Assembly: GCA_035720425.1 (NCBI GenBank)
Contig: DASTOB010000173.1
Coordinates: forward strand, 1-17,710
Origin: DASTOB01 sp035720425
GTDB taxonomy: Bacteria; Chloroflexota; Limnocylindria; Limnocylindrales; CSP1-4
DNA length: 17,710 nt
Reading direction: 5' to 3'
Shown here one piece after another: positions 1-6,942 of this stretch. The position numbers and the translations under genes were made by a program. The notes under the pieces are model-generated. The model searched no databases and was not told where the DNA came from. It was given only the letters and a program-made list of their open reading frames with translations. Each line of letters opens with the position of its first letter. The stretch's first letter is position 1.

Positions 1-1388
1 TCTACCGCGCGGCGACGTGGCTCGCCGTGCGGCGCGGGGTGTCGGCCGCGGACCCGGCGGCGCTCGTGGCGCTCGTCCCGGAGATCTCGCTCGCTCATGA
101 CGGCGACGGCAGGCTGTGGCGGGTGCTCGTCGACGGCGCTGACGTGACGACCGAGGTCCACGGCGAGGAGGTCGACGGGCTCGTGTCGGCCGTGTCGTCC
201 GTGCCGGAGTTGCGGGCCGCGCTGCTCGAGCGGCAGCGCAGCATCGCGGCCGATGGGCGGATCATCATGGCCGGCCGCGACATCGGCACGGTCGTCCTGC
301 CCGACGCGGACCTCAAGATCTTCATCGACGCGTCGGTCGAGGAGCGGGCGCGGCGCCGGGCGGAGGAGCGGGGGATCGACCCGGACGGGCAGGACGGGCA
401 GGAGATCCTCGCGGCGCTGCGCCGTCGCGACGAGCTCGACTCGACGCGCGCGGTCGCTCCGCTGCGCGCGGCTCCGGACGCGCGTCACGTCCGGACGGAC
501 GGCAACCGCTTCGAGGACACGGTCGCGGCGGTCGTCGCGATCGTGCGCGAGGCGGAGGGGTCAGCCGAATCCCCGGCTTCGGCTGAAGCGGCCGCGACGG
601 ACGCATCGGTCGTGTCGGCCGAATCCTCGGCATCGGCCGAACCGGTGGCGCCGGCTCGCTCGCGGCGGGCGGCATCGGTCGACCAGCCGATCGAGCGCCA
701 CGTCACGCCGCTCATCCGCGCCGTCGCCCTCGTCGCCAGACTCCTCGCCCAGACCGTGACTCGCGTCCGATTCGAGGGGGCGATCGACGAAATCCCGCGC
801 GAGGGACCCGTCATCTTCGCGGCCAATCACATCTCGAACGCCGACCCCGTCATCCTCGGCGCGTGGCTCGTCCCGCGTCTCGGCCGGCGTCTGCATTGGC
901 TGGCCAAGAAGGAGATGTTCAGCTGGCCGATCGTCGGCTGGCTGGCGACCCACGGCGGGATGCACCCGGTCGACCGATCCACGGCCGACGTCGAGGCGCT
1001 CCGGCTCGCCCGCCGCATCCTCGACGAGGGCCACCCGTTGTTCGTGTTCCCGGAGGGCACGCGGTCGCCCGACGGGCGTCTCCAGGAGGCGAAGGACGGC
1101 GTCGCGGTGCTCGCGCTGCGGACCGGCGCGCCGATCGTCCCGATCGGGATCTCCGGCAGCGACCGCGTATGGCCGAAGGGCCGGAAGCTGCCGAGGCCCG
1201 GCGGGCGCGTGACGGTGACGGTCGGTCGCCCGTTCCGCCTGGCCGACGAGGTTCCGGGCGGCGGCAAGGGCCGTGCTGCCAAGGGCGCCGCGACCCGCCT
1301 GCTCATGACCCGCATCGCGGAGCTCCTCCCGCCGCGCCACCGCGGCGCCTACGGTGCGGACGTCGAGGAGGGTGTCGTCGTCGGCTGA
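1..1388 (+). CDS. cmk-plsC: Cytidylate kinase fused to 1-acyl-sn-glycerol-3-phosphate acyltransferase (5' partial)
   Basis: The reading frame is open from base 3, and its first residues YRAATWLAV match the segment that follows the DTG motif of CMP kinases. The true start and P-loop therefore lie upstream, and the internal GTG at 27 is not the start. Residues 1 to about 186 are the (d)CMP kinase part, which phosphorylates CMP/dCMP; GRDIGT begins at residue 91 and is followed by the Arg-rich lid VEERARRRAEERG. Residues of about 187-225 are an Ala/Ser/Glu linker with a near-repeat (SAESPASAE, SAESSASAEP). The rest is a PlsC-type acyltransferase that makes phosphatidic acid from lysophosphatidic acid. 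It has the HX4D motif NHISNAD (His about 276), FPEGTR (about 349) and a GAPIVPIGISG motif. cmk, plsC and ispH are neighbours in many bacteria; here the first two are one protein. A frameshift join is unlikely because no stop interrupts the linker. Confidence 0.93.
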   Translation, partial: YRAATWLAVRRGVSAADPAALVALVPEISLAHDGDGRLWRVLVDGADVTTEVHGEEVDGLVSAVSSVPELRAALLERQRSIAADGRIIMAGRDIGTVVLPDADLKIFIDASVEERARRRAEERGIDPDGQDGQEILAALRRRDELDSTRAVAPLRAAPDARHVRTDGNRFEDTVAAVVAIVREAEGSAESPASAEAAATDASVVSAESSASAEPVAPARSRRAASVDQPIERHVTPLIRAVALVARLLAQTVTRVRFEGAIDEIPREGPVIFAANHISNADPVILGAWLVPRLGRRLHWLAKKEMFSWPIVGWLATHGGMHPVDRSTADVEALRLARRILDEGHPLFVFPEGTRSPDGRLQEAKDGVAVLALRTGAPIVPIGISGSDRVWPKGRKLPRPGGRVTVTVGRPFRLADEVPGGGKGRAAKGAATRLLMTRIAELLPPRHRGAYGADVEEGVVVG

Positions 1389-1523
1389 TCGGGCGTGGCT
1401 GGCCGACCCGTGCCGTTCCTCGGCGACCCCGCGCCCCGGCCGTCCGTTGGTGACGCCCGCGCCGCGCTGCGACGCGGGCCACCCCTCAGCCGCGAGCCAC
1501 CCCTCGACAACCCGCGTGGCTGC

Positions 1524-1638
1524 CCAATTCACATCTGGGTCGGGCGCCGAGCGGGCGCGCTCGGCCGCCGACCCGCTCTGTCGATTCCCGGTGCGGGGCG
1601 AGCGCACAGCCGCGCCTCCCCATTCAGCGGTGAATTGG
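1524..1638. repeat. Inverted repeat CCAATTCAC / GTGAATTGG flanking the hairpin
   Basis: Nine-base arms at 1524-1532 and 1630-1638 are exact reverse complements, 97 bases apart, and enclose the hairpin at 1537-1574. The AT-containing arms stand out in a gap that is otherwise almost all G/C. The right arm also forms a small bulged hairpin with CCATTCA (1620-1626). The role is unknown. Confidence 0.5.
1537..1574. terminator. Strong two-part hairpin downstream of cmk-plsC
   Basis: The outer arms GGGTCGG (1537-1543) and CCGACCC (1568-1574) pair perfectly. The inner arms GCCGAGCG (1546-1553) and CGCTCGGC (1558-1565) pair perfectly around a GGCG loop. The two stems are separated by a 2x2 internal loop, giving 15 base pairs. 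There is no T-run after it, so it is not a classical intrinsic terminator. It could be a U-less terminator for cmk-plsC, a regulatory stem, or part of an intergenic repeat family. Confidence 0.4.
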
Positions 1639-1701
1639 CCGCCGGAAGTCTCAGCGCGCGGGCAACGAGGGAACCGCCGAACCGGGCCCTCCCGGACCCC
1701 G

Positions 1702-1710
1702 TGCGATACT
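1702..1710 (+). promoter_or_regulatory. Extended -10-like element before ispH
   Basis: TGC followed by GATACT (hexamer 1705-1710) resembles an extended -10 box (TGn plus TATAAT-like). Nine bases separate it from the ATG at 1720, so transcription would begin at or within a few bases of the start codon and leave no room for a Shine-Dalgarno site. No clear -35 box is visible. Confidence 0.45.
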
Positions 1711-1719
1711 GAACTCGAC

Positions 1720-2682
1720 ATGGGAACCGTCCGGGAGGTCCGCATCGCGAAGCGGACCGGCTTCTGCTACGGCGTGCGCGAGGCGATCGACAAGGCCAAG
1801 GAGGCGTCGGCCGCCGGGAAGTTGACCCATACCCTCGGCCAGGTCGTCCACAACGAGGGCGTCATCGCGGAGCTCGAGGGGATGGGCATCAGGACCGTCG
1901 ACGCGCTCGACGACGTCGACCACGGCGCGGCGGTCGTCATTCGCGCCCACGGCGTGAAGCCGGAGGTCATGGAGCGGGCAACCAGCCGCGGCCTCGAGGT
2001 CATCGACGGCACGTGCACGTGGGTGCTCCAGGAGCACAAGGAGCTGGCCAAGCTCGTCGAGGAGGGCTACACGATCGTCCTGCTCGGGACGCCGAACCAC
2101 GCCGAGGTCGTCGGCATGCTCGGCTTCGCGCCCGATGCCATCGTCGTCGACGAGGAGGAGGACTGGGAGCGCATCCCGCGCAAGAAGAAGATGGCGCTCA
2201 TCAGCCAGTCCACCCAGCCGCCCTGGAAGTTCGAGCGGCTCGCCGCGTACATGGTCAGCCGCTCCCATGAGCTCAAGATCGTCAACACCGTCTGCCCGGT
2301 CACGATCCGCCGCCAGGAGGACACCCTCGAGGCAGCCCGCGAGGTGGACCTCATGGTCGTCGTCGGCGGCCGATCGAGCGCGAACACGAAGGAGCTCACC
2401 CGCCTGTGCGGGATCGCGGGCACCCCGGCGGTCCAGATCGAGGGCGCCCGCGACCTCGTCGATGCGACGATTTTCGACGGGCGTGAGGTCGTCGGCGTCA
2501 CCGGCGGCACGTCGACGCCGATCGAGGACCTCCACGCGGTCGCCCGGCGCATCCTCGAGCTGGCCGGAACCGACGAGGCTCGCGCGCGCGCCGCGGAGCT
2601 GGCCGATCGGGCCCTCGCGATCGCGGCCACCCCGGCCGGGCGAACGACGTCGCTGCCGAAGACCACCGCCGGCGCGGCGTAG
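1720..2682 (+). CDS. ispH: 4-hydroxy-3-methylbut-2-enyl diphosphate reductase (IspH/LytB)
   Basis: This is the last step of the MEP isoprenoid pathway, reducing HMBPP to IPP and DMAPP with a [4Fe-4S] cluster. The 320-residue length is normal. The three cluster cysteines are Cys16 (TGFCYGVREA), Cys99 (GTCTWVLQEHK) and Cys192 (NTVCPVTI). HNEGV, RAHGV and NHAEV supply the usual substrate-site His and Glu residues. GGRSSANTKEL and TGGTSTPIEDL match the family motifs GGxxSxNTxxL and SxGASTP. The segment after Cys99 differs from the common TCPLVTKVH form, and SQSTQ stands where TQTT is usual. The ATG at 1720 is chosen because it gives MGTVREVRIAKRTGFCYGV, with the first Cys at a normal distance; the open frame upstream is non-family. 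der follows after 13 bases, so co-transcription is likely. Confidence 0.94.
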   Translation: MGTVREVRIAKRTGFCYGVREAIDKAKEASAAGKLTHTLGQVVHNEGVIAELEGMGIRTVDALDDVDHGAAVVIRAHGVKPEVMERATSRGLEVIDGTCTWVLQEHKELAKLVEEGYTIVLLGTPNHAEVVGMLGFAPDAIVVDEEEDWERIPRKKKMALISQSTQPPWKFERLAAYMVSRSHELKIVNTVCPVTIRRQEDTLEAAREVDLMVVVGGRSSANTKELTRLCGIAGTPAVQIEGARDLVDATIFDGREVVGVTGGTSTPIEDLHAVARRILELAGTDEARARAAELADRALAIAATPAGRTTSLPKTTAGAA

Positions 2683-2695
2683 CGACCGGACCGCG

Positions 2696-4384
2696 ATGGC
2701 CACGCAGGGCCTGCCGATCGTCGCGATCGTCGGCAGGCCGAACGTCGGGAAGTCCACGCTGTTCAACCGGATCGTCGGCGGGCGGGCGGCGATCGTCGAG
2801 GACCGCGCCCGCACGACCCGCGACCGGCTGTACGGCGACGCCGAGTGGAACGGGCGCCGTTTCGTCGTCGTCGACACCGGCGGCCTCGAGGTGGACCCGG
2901 CCGACCCGATCGAACTCAAGGTCCAGGAGCAGGCCCGGCTCGCGATCGGAGAGGCGGACGCGATCCTGTTTGTCGTCGATGCCGCCGCGGGCATGACGCC
3001 GGCCGACGAGGAAGCGGCGGAGCTGCTCCGTCGGGCGACCGCGCCGGTGATCGTTGCCGTCAACAAGGCCGACAACCCCAAGCGCGAGCTCGAGGCGGCG
3101 GAGTTCCACCGCTTCGGCTGGGACGAGACGTACGCGATCTCCGCGTCGCACGGGCGGGGCACCGGGGACCTCCTTGACGCCCTCGTGTGGGCCCTGCCGC
3201 CGGAGTCGGAGGCAGAGATCGCGCGCAAGGCCCGCGAGCGCGAGGCGGAGGCGTGGCAGCGCGAGGTGGCAGCCGGTCGGCTGGAGCCGTTCGTCGTCGG
3301 GGCGGACGGCGGACCGGCGATCGGGGCGGACGGCGGGGACGGGGCCGAAGGCCGGGTCGGGGCCGACGAGGCCGATGGGGCCGACGGGGATGACGAGGCC
3401 GATGCCGACGCGACCGACCTGGACCCGGCCGCCCGTGCCTGGGACGCCGCGATGGCCGCGGCCGACGACGAGCCCGCCGCGATCGCGTTCGTCGGCCGGC
3501 CCAACGTCGGCAAGTCCAGCCTGCTCAACGCGCTGCTCGGCGAGGAGCGCACGATCGTATCGGAGGTGCCGGGCACGACACGGGACTCGATCGACACCCG
3601 GCTCGCCTGGGGTCGCAGCGAGATCGTGCTCATCGACACCGCGGGGATCCGCCGTCGCGGCAAGGTCGCGAGCGGGCCGGCGGCGGAGCGGTATTCGACC
3701 CTCCGAGCCCTCAAGGCCCTCTCCCGGGCGGACGTGGCCGTGCTCGTCATCGACGCGGTCGAGGGCCTGACCGCCCAGGATGCGCACGTCGCCGGGTACG
3801 TCGTGGAGGAGGGGAGGGGGCTCGTCGTCGCGGTCAACAAGTGGGACCTCGTGGCCGACAAGACCGATCGGACCTTCGACCAGTACGTCGAGTGGATCCG
3901 CTCGGAGGCGCCGTTCCTCGACTTCGCGCCGGTCGTGTCGATCAGCGCGAAGACCGGACAGCGGGTCGGTCGGGTGCTCGAACTCGCGGTCGACATCTGG
4001 GGCGAGCGCCGCAAGCGGGTTCCGACCGGCGAGCTCAACCGGCTCCTCGCGTCGGCGACCGATCGCCTCGCCCCGCCGATCGTCAAGGGTCGGCGGCCCA
4101 AGATCTTCTATGCGACGCAGGCGGGCGTCGCGCCGCCGACGTTCGTCTTCTTCGCCAACGACGCGTCGAGCGTCCACTTCTCGTACCGGCGGTACCTCGA
4201 GAACCGGTTGCGCGACACGTTCGGGTTCCACGGGACGCCGATCCGGCTGGTGTTCCGCGATCGGTCGGCCGTTCGGTTGCCGCGCCGGAAGGCTGCCCGA
4301 CAGACCGGCGGTGGCCGATCCGGTCGAGCGAGTCGGGCACAATCGGCATCGGCCGGCCGTCCGCGAGGCAAGAAGGCCCGCTGA
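2696..4384 (+). CDS. der: GTPase Der (EngA), two GTPase domains plus KH-like domain
   Basis: Der is an essential GTPase of 50S ribosome assembly. The first G domain has GRPNVGKS (residues 13-20), DTGG, NKAD and an SAS-type G5 motif. The second, from about residue 265, has GRPNVGKSSL, PGTTRDS, DTAGIRRRGKV, NKWD and SAKTG. A KH-like C-terminal domain follows (RRPKIFYATQAG, VHFSYRRYLENRLRDTFGF), ending in a basic tail. At 562 residues it is longer than typical Der proteins of about 440-490. The excess is mainly a Gly/Ala/Asp-rich acidic insert at about residues 192-250, between the G domains, rich in GADE and ADG units. The start ATG lies 13 bases after ispH and places the G1 motif at its usual distance. 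The TGA overlaps the gpsA ATG. Confidence 0.96.
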   Translation: MATQGLPIVAIVGRPNVGKSTLFNRIVGGRAAIVEDRARTTRDRLYGDAEWNGRRFVVVDTGGLEVDPADPIELKVQEQARLAIGEADAILFVVDAAAGMTPADEEAAELLRRATAPVIVAVNKADNPKRELEAAEFHRFGWDETYAISASHGRGTGDLLDALVWALPPESEAEIARKAREREAEAWQREVAAGRLEPFVVGADGGPAIGADGGDGAEGRVGADEADGADGDDEADADATDLDPAARAWDAAMAAADDEPAAIAFVGRPNVGKSSLLNALLGEERTIVSEVPGTTRDSIDTRLAWGRSEIVLIDTAGIRRRGKVASGPAAERYSTLRALKALSRADVAVLVIDAVEGLTAQDAHVAGYVVEEGRGLVVAVNKWDLVADKTDRTFDQYVEWIRSEAPFLDFAPVVSISAKTGQRVGRVLELAVDIWGERRKRVPTGELNRLLASATDRLAPPIVKGRRPKIFYATQAGVAPPTFVFFANDASSVHFSYRRYLENRLRDTFGFHGTPIRLVFRDRSAVRLPRRKAARQTGGGRSGRASRAQSASAGRPRGKKAR

Positions 4385-5424
4385 TGGACGACCCGCGGGT
4401 CGCGATCGTCGGTGCCGGGGCGTGGGGCACGACGCTCGCGGCGCTCGTGGCCGAACGCGAGCCCGTCCTCCTGCTCGCCCATCGCGACGAGGTCGCAGAC
4501 GCGATCCGACGGGAGCACCGCAACGAGGGCCGACTGCCGGGGGTCGACCTGCCCGAGGCGGTCGTCGCCTCGGCCGATCCTTCGGCCCTCACGTCGGCGG
4601 TCGATCTCGTGGTATTTGCCGTGCCGTCGAGCCACTTGCGTGTCGTTGTCGAGCGGGTCGCGACGTTCGTGCCCGCGTCGGCCGACCTCCTGTCGGTCGT
4701 CAAGGGCCTCGAGACCGGCTCGCTGCTGCGGATGACCGAGGTGATCGCGGCTGCCGGCGCGGTTGCGCCGGGTCGCGTCGCCGCGCTGTCCGGGCCGAAC
4801 CTCGCGCTCGAGATCGCCCGCGGGCTGCCCGCGTCCGCCGTCGTCGCGGCCGAGGATCCGGAGCTCGCCGAGCGGATCGTCGCGCGGATCGGGCGGCGGG
4901 CGTTCCGGCTCTACGTCAACGCCGACGTGCTCGGGGTCGAGCTGTGCGGCGCGCTCAAGAACATCATCGCGATCGCCGCCGGCGCGGCCGACGGGCTTGG
5001 ATTCGGCGACAACGGCAAGGCCGGGCTCATGACCCGCGGGCTGGCCGAGATGACCCGCCTCGGGATCGCGGCGGGGGCCAATCCGCTCACGTTCGCCGGG
5101 CTGGCCGGGATCGGCGACGTGATCGCCACGTGTGGGTCGCGCCTGTCGCGCAACCACCGCCTCGGCGAGGAGCTCGCCAGGGGGCGGACATGGGCGGAGA
5201 TCGAGTCGTCGCTGCCCGGCGTCGCGGAGGGCGCCTACACGGTCGACGCCGCGCTCGAGCTCGCCCGCCGCCACGACGTCGAGATGCCGATCGCCCAGGA
5301 GGTCCACAACGCACTCTTCGAGGGCAAGAGCGTCCAGCGCTGCCTGATCGACCTCCTGTCGCGCGAGTCGAAGGACGAGCTGGCCGACTTCCGGCGCTGG
5401 GTGGAGCGGCTTTCGGCCCCGTAG
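4384..5424 (+). CDS. gpsA: NAD(P)H-dependent glycerol-3-phosphate dehydrogenase
   Basis: GpsA reduces dihydroxyacetone phosphate to sn-glycerol 3-phosphate, the backbone that later feeds the PlsC step. The Rossmann motif GAGAWG is at residues 10-15. SVVKGLE, SGPNLALEIARGLP and AGIGDVIATC match GpsA signatures. ELCGALKNIIAIAAG carries the catalytic Lys (Lys192), followed by DNGKAGLMTRGLAEM. The length of 346 is slightly above the common 330-340. The ATG overlaps the der TGA by one base (TGATG), a translational-coupling arrangement that matches the frequent der-plsY-gpsA order, although plsY is absent here. Confidence 0.95.
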   Translation: MDDPRVAIVGAGAWGTTLAALVAEREPVLLLAHRDEVADAIRREHRNEGRLPGVDLPEAVVASADPSALTSAVDLVVFAVPSSHLRVVVERVATFVPASADLLSVVKGLETGSLLRMTEVIAAAGAVAPGRVAALSGPNLALEIARGLPASAVVAAEDPELAERIVARIGRRAFRLYVNADVLGVELCGALKNIIAIAAGAADGLGFGDNGKAGLMTRGLAEMTRLGIAAGANPLTFAGLAGIGDVIATCGSRLSRNHRLGEELARGRTWAEIESSLPGVAEGAYTVDAALELARRHDVEMPIAQEVHNALFEGKSVQRCLIDLLSRESKDELADFRRWVERLSAP

Positions 5425-5491
5425 CCTGACGCGTGCCCAGGCTCGGGCTCGGCGCCACGGCTCGAGGGCGGTCGCTGCGGCCGTTGCCGGT

Positions 5492-5559
5492 GGCCGTCGC
5501 CCGACCGCCGTTCGGTGCGTGGCCGTCGCCCGACCGCCGTTCGGTGCGTGGCCGTCGCC
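5492..5559. repeat. 29-bp tandem repeat, two perfect copies and a partial third
   Basis: The unit starting GGCCGTCGCCCGACCGCCG occupies 5492-5520 and is repeated without mismatch at 5521-5549. The first 10 bases of a third copy follow at 5550-5559 before the sequence diverges. Perfect identity suggests recent slippage or maintained homogeneity. Confidence 0.85.
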
Positions 5560-5579
5560 AAACGCCGCCCAAGCGAGCT

Positions 5580-5605
5580 GCTCATGCTCCCCATTCATGC
5601 CGCGA
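5580..5605. repeat. 26-bp intergenic repeat, copy A
   Basis: GCTCAT, three variable bases, then CCCCATTCATGCCGCGA. The same arrangement occurs at 17566-17591 with 23 of 26 bases identical, including 17 in a row. Both copies lie in gaps downstream of + strand genes, next to other tandem or imperfect repeats. Confidence 0.6.
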
Positions 5606-5667
5606 CCCTGACGCGGGACCAGAAGGCTCGCCCCTCCCAGCTCGTGGCCCACGTTGTCGCCTCGCGC

Positions 5668-5682
5668 ATTCGCCCGGCGAAT
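5668..5682. promoter_or_regulatory. 15-bp perfect palindrome, possible operator
   Basis: ATTCGCC and GGCGAAT flank a single central C, a perfect 7-bp dyad. It lies just upstream of a GATAAGT sequence (about 5691) that resembles a -10 box. The arrangement fits a dimeric regulator site, but no downstream gene is evident apart from the tRNA 186 bases away. Confidence 0.3.
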
Positions 5683-5848
5683 ATCGGCCCGGATAAGTGG
5701 CCCCCATGAGCACTCCGCACCGGTGTCGTCCGCGCTTGACGAAATGGCTCACGCTCAGGTCATCAATGGGTGCGATGCGGCCGCCAGCAACGCCCCGCCC
5801 AACGCGGACTCACACCTCGCGGCCATCCGGGGTAGCTCACCCGGGCTC

Positions 5849-5857
5849 TGCTAGACT
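5849..5857 (+). promoter_or_regulatory. Extended -10 promoter element of tRNA-Pro
   Basis: TGC followed by TAGACT (hexamer 5852-5857) ends ten bases before the mature tRNA 5' end, a normal distance for a short tRNA leader. The same TGC extension occurs in front of ispH and the DUF2269-like gene. No good -35 box is seen. Confidence 0.55.
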
Positions 5858-5867
5858 CCGAGCCAGT

Positions 5868-5944
5868 CGGGGCGTGGCGCAGTCTGGTAGCGCACCAGTC
5901 TGGGGGACTGGTGGTCGTCGGTTCAAATCCGGCCGCCCCGACCA
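5868..5944 (+). tRNA. tRNA-Pro, anticodon GGG, CCA encoded
   Basis: The 77-base cloverleaf is complete. The acceptor arms CGGGGCG (5868-5874) and CGCCCCG (5934-5940) pair fully. The D stem GCGC/GCGC and the anticodon stem CCAGT/ACTGG enclose loop CTGGGGG with anticodon GGG at 5902-5904. The T arm carries TTCAAAT and has one G-T pair. The discriminator is A, and CCA is encoded at 5942-5944. It decodes CCC and CCT proline codons. Confidence 0.97.
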
Positions 5945-5980
5945 GACCTCCCATTCGAATGCACACCGTGCGTGCGTAAC

Positions 5981-6000
5981 GACGCGATCGGTCGCGCGTC
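5981..6000. terminator. Possible hairpin downstream of tRNA-Pro
   Basis: GAC-GCGA and TCGC-GC-GTC pair around a TCGG loop with a two-base bulge, 36 bases after the tRNA. There is no T-run, so terminator function is a guess from position. Confidence 0.25.
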
Positions 6001-6017
6001 CATGCTGAAAGTGACGC

Positions 6018-6293
6018 ATGGAGCCTCCGGCGATGACAAGGAAGCAGGGCGGGCACGCGCGGGACGCACAGAGCGCGCGTAGCCCGCGCAGGTTCAACGA
6101 GTCCGGGCCGACGTCAGGCGCCGGTGACGACATCGATCACCGTCGTCTGGCCGGCGACATCGGCGCATTCGAGTCGGCCAACGGCCTGCCGCACGACGTG
6201 GTCGCGGTGGGGCTCGTCGCGATGGCCGTCGTGGCCATTCACACCGTTATTGCGGGCGCGAAGGCCATCATCGGTCGACGACCCCGGCGTTGA
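6018..6293 (+). CDS. Possible small single-pass membrane protein
   Basis: I do not recognise this 91-residue frame. The first half is polar and basic. The second half has one hydrophobic segment, DVVAVGLVAMAVVAIHTVIAG, followed by a basic end (RRPRR), as in a small C-tail-anchored protein. Codon use in the second half is G/C-rich at third positions, as in real genes here. It stops 7 bases before the convergent J-domain gene, a compact arrangement. There is no clear Shine-Dalgarno site before the ATG at 6018 or the alternative at 6033. It may be spurious. Confidence 0.33.
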   Translation: MEPPAMTRKQGGHARDAQSARSPRRFNESGPTSGAGDDIDHRRLAGDIGAFESANGLPHDVVAVGLVAMAVVAIHTVIAGAKAIIGRRPRR

Positions 6294-6300
6294 CCCGCGG

Positions 6301-6756
6301 TCAGCGCCGGGCGAAGCGACCGGCCTTGGCGGGTTTCGGTCGGAGTGCGGCCATCGCGATGGCGCGCTCGGTCAGCACGGTCTCGACCTCGGCCCGAAGG
6401 CGCCGGCCAATGGGCGTGCGGATGAGCCACTCGAGGTAGTCGGGATCGGTGTCCGCGACCTGATTGACGGTCCAGCCCGCATACCGTCCGAAGTCGAGCG
6501 CGGTGCCTCCTCCGGGGCGAGACGGGGAGGCGGCCTGCGTCACCGTGGCGAAGATCGGCTGTCCGCGCTTGGCGTCGTACACGGCGCGCTGGATCGGGTC
6601 GCTCAGGACAGACCACGCCTCGTTGAGCTCCACCATTCGGCCGGGATCGCCGCCGGAATCCGGATGGAGCCGCTTGGCGAGCGCGCGATAGGCGGCACGG
6701 ATCACGTCGGGTTCGGCGCGTGGGCTCACCTGGAGCCGCTCGTACAGGTCCGTCAT
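6301..6756 (-). CDS. J-domain (DnaJ-like) protein with C-terminal FGRYAGW motif
   Basis: A J domain fills residues 3 to about 66: YERLQVSP, then RAAYRALAKRLHPD with the Hsp70-stimulating His-Pro-Asp at 31-33, then ELNEAWSVLSDPIQRAVYD. There is no Gly/Phe or zinc-finger region, so it is not DnaJ itself (type III J protein). The C-terminal part has DFGRYAGWTVNQVADTDPDYLEWLIRTPIGRR, a short module also seen in other J proteins of related bacteria and resembling the FGKYKG motif of small DUF3820-type proteins. I chose the ATG at 6756, directly before the J domain; the frame extends 47 residues upstream, but those are low complexity. No Shine-Dalgarno site is visible. A weak -10-like GATCAT lies at 6767-6772 on this strand. 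Confidence 0.85.
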   Translation of the reverse strand: MTDLYERLQVSPRAEPDVIRAAYRALAKRLHPDSGGDPGRMVELNEAWSVLSDPIQRAVYDAKRGQPIFATVTQAASPSRPGGGTALDFGRYAGWTVNQVADTDPDYLEWLIRTPIGRRLRAEVETVLTERAIAMAALRPKPAKAGRFARR

Positions 6757-6942
6757 GGTTGATCCGATGATCGAGCCGGGAGCCAAGTCCGGCAATCGAC
6801 CCCCTGGCGTACCGACCGCCGCGCGATCGTCCGCCTCCGATCTCGTGCGTTCGGCGTAGGCCGAACGCGTCCACCCGAAACTGCAACGAACCTTCAACCT
6901 GCCGCCACGTGGACGGTCACGCTCCCGACGCCCCGCGGGACC

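Larger units (their letters stand above)
1389..1719. other. Non-coding gap rich in inverted repeats
   Basis: This is a 331-bp gap between cmk-plsC and ispH. A frame stays open through it, but the peptide is Pro/Arg/Ala rich without family features, and ispH has a better start at 1720. The gap holds a direct repeat of GCCACCCCTC (near 1485 and 1496), inverted arms AGCCAC/GTGGCT (1495-1500 and 1516-1521), a large hairpin (1537-1574), inverted arms CCAATTCAC/GTGAATTGG (1524-1532 and 1630-1638), and a -10-like box just before ispH. Confidence 0.7.
5425..5848. other. Intergenic region between gpsA and tRNA-Pro
   Basis: I find no convincing gene here. A short stem directly after gpsA (AGCCTG 5423-5428 with CAGGCT 5438-5443) could be a weak terminator. 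The region also contains a 29-bp tandem repeat, a 26-bp element shared with the window end, a 15-bp palindrome and a GATAAGT box (near 5691) before an ATG at 5706. The frame from that ATG runs straight into the tRNA, so I do not call it. Confidence 0.6.

Noticed and set aside
1651..4101. Long - strand open frame (816 codons) opposite ispH and der
   Set aside because: It is Arg/Ser/Pro-rich without family motifs and lies opposite two clearly identified genes. Long antisense frames are expected at about 70% GC.
2498..4342. Second long - strand open frame (614 codons) opposite der
   Set aside because: Same reasoning: the der product has all GTPase motifs in the + frame, and this frame has none.
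5492..5559. CRISPR array
   Set aside because: The two repeat copies are directly adjacent with no spacers, and no cas genes are in the window.
5706..6008. + strand frame starting at ATG 5706 after a promoter-like box
   Set aside because: It runs through the whole tRNA-Pro and has no recognisable features.
5763..6133. - strand frames across tRNA-Pro giving peptides such as GAAGFEPTT and RPDLNRRPP
   Set aside because: These are the well-known spurious antisense translations of tRNA genes, not proteins.
6757..6897. 47-residue upstream extension of the J-domain protein
   Set aside because: It is low complexity, and the J domain begins directly after the ATG at 6756.
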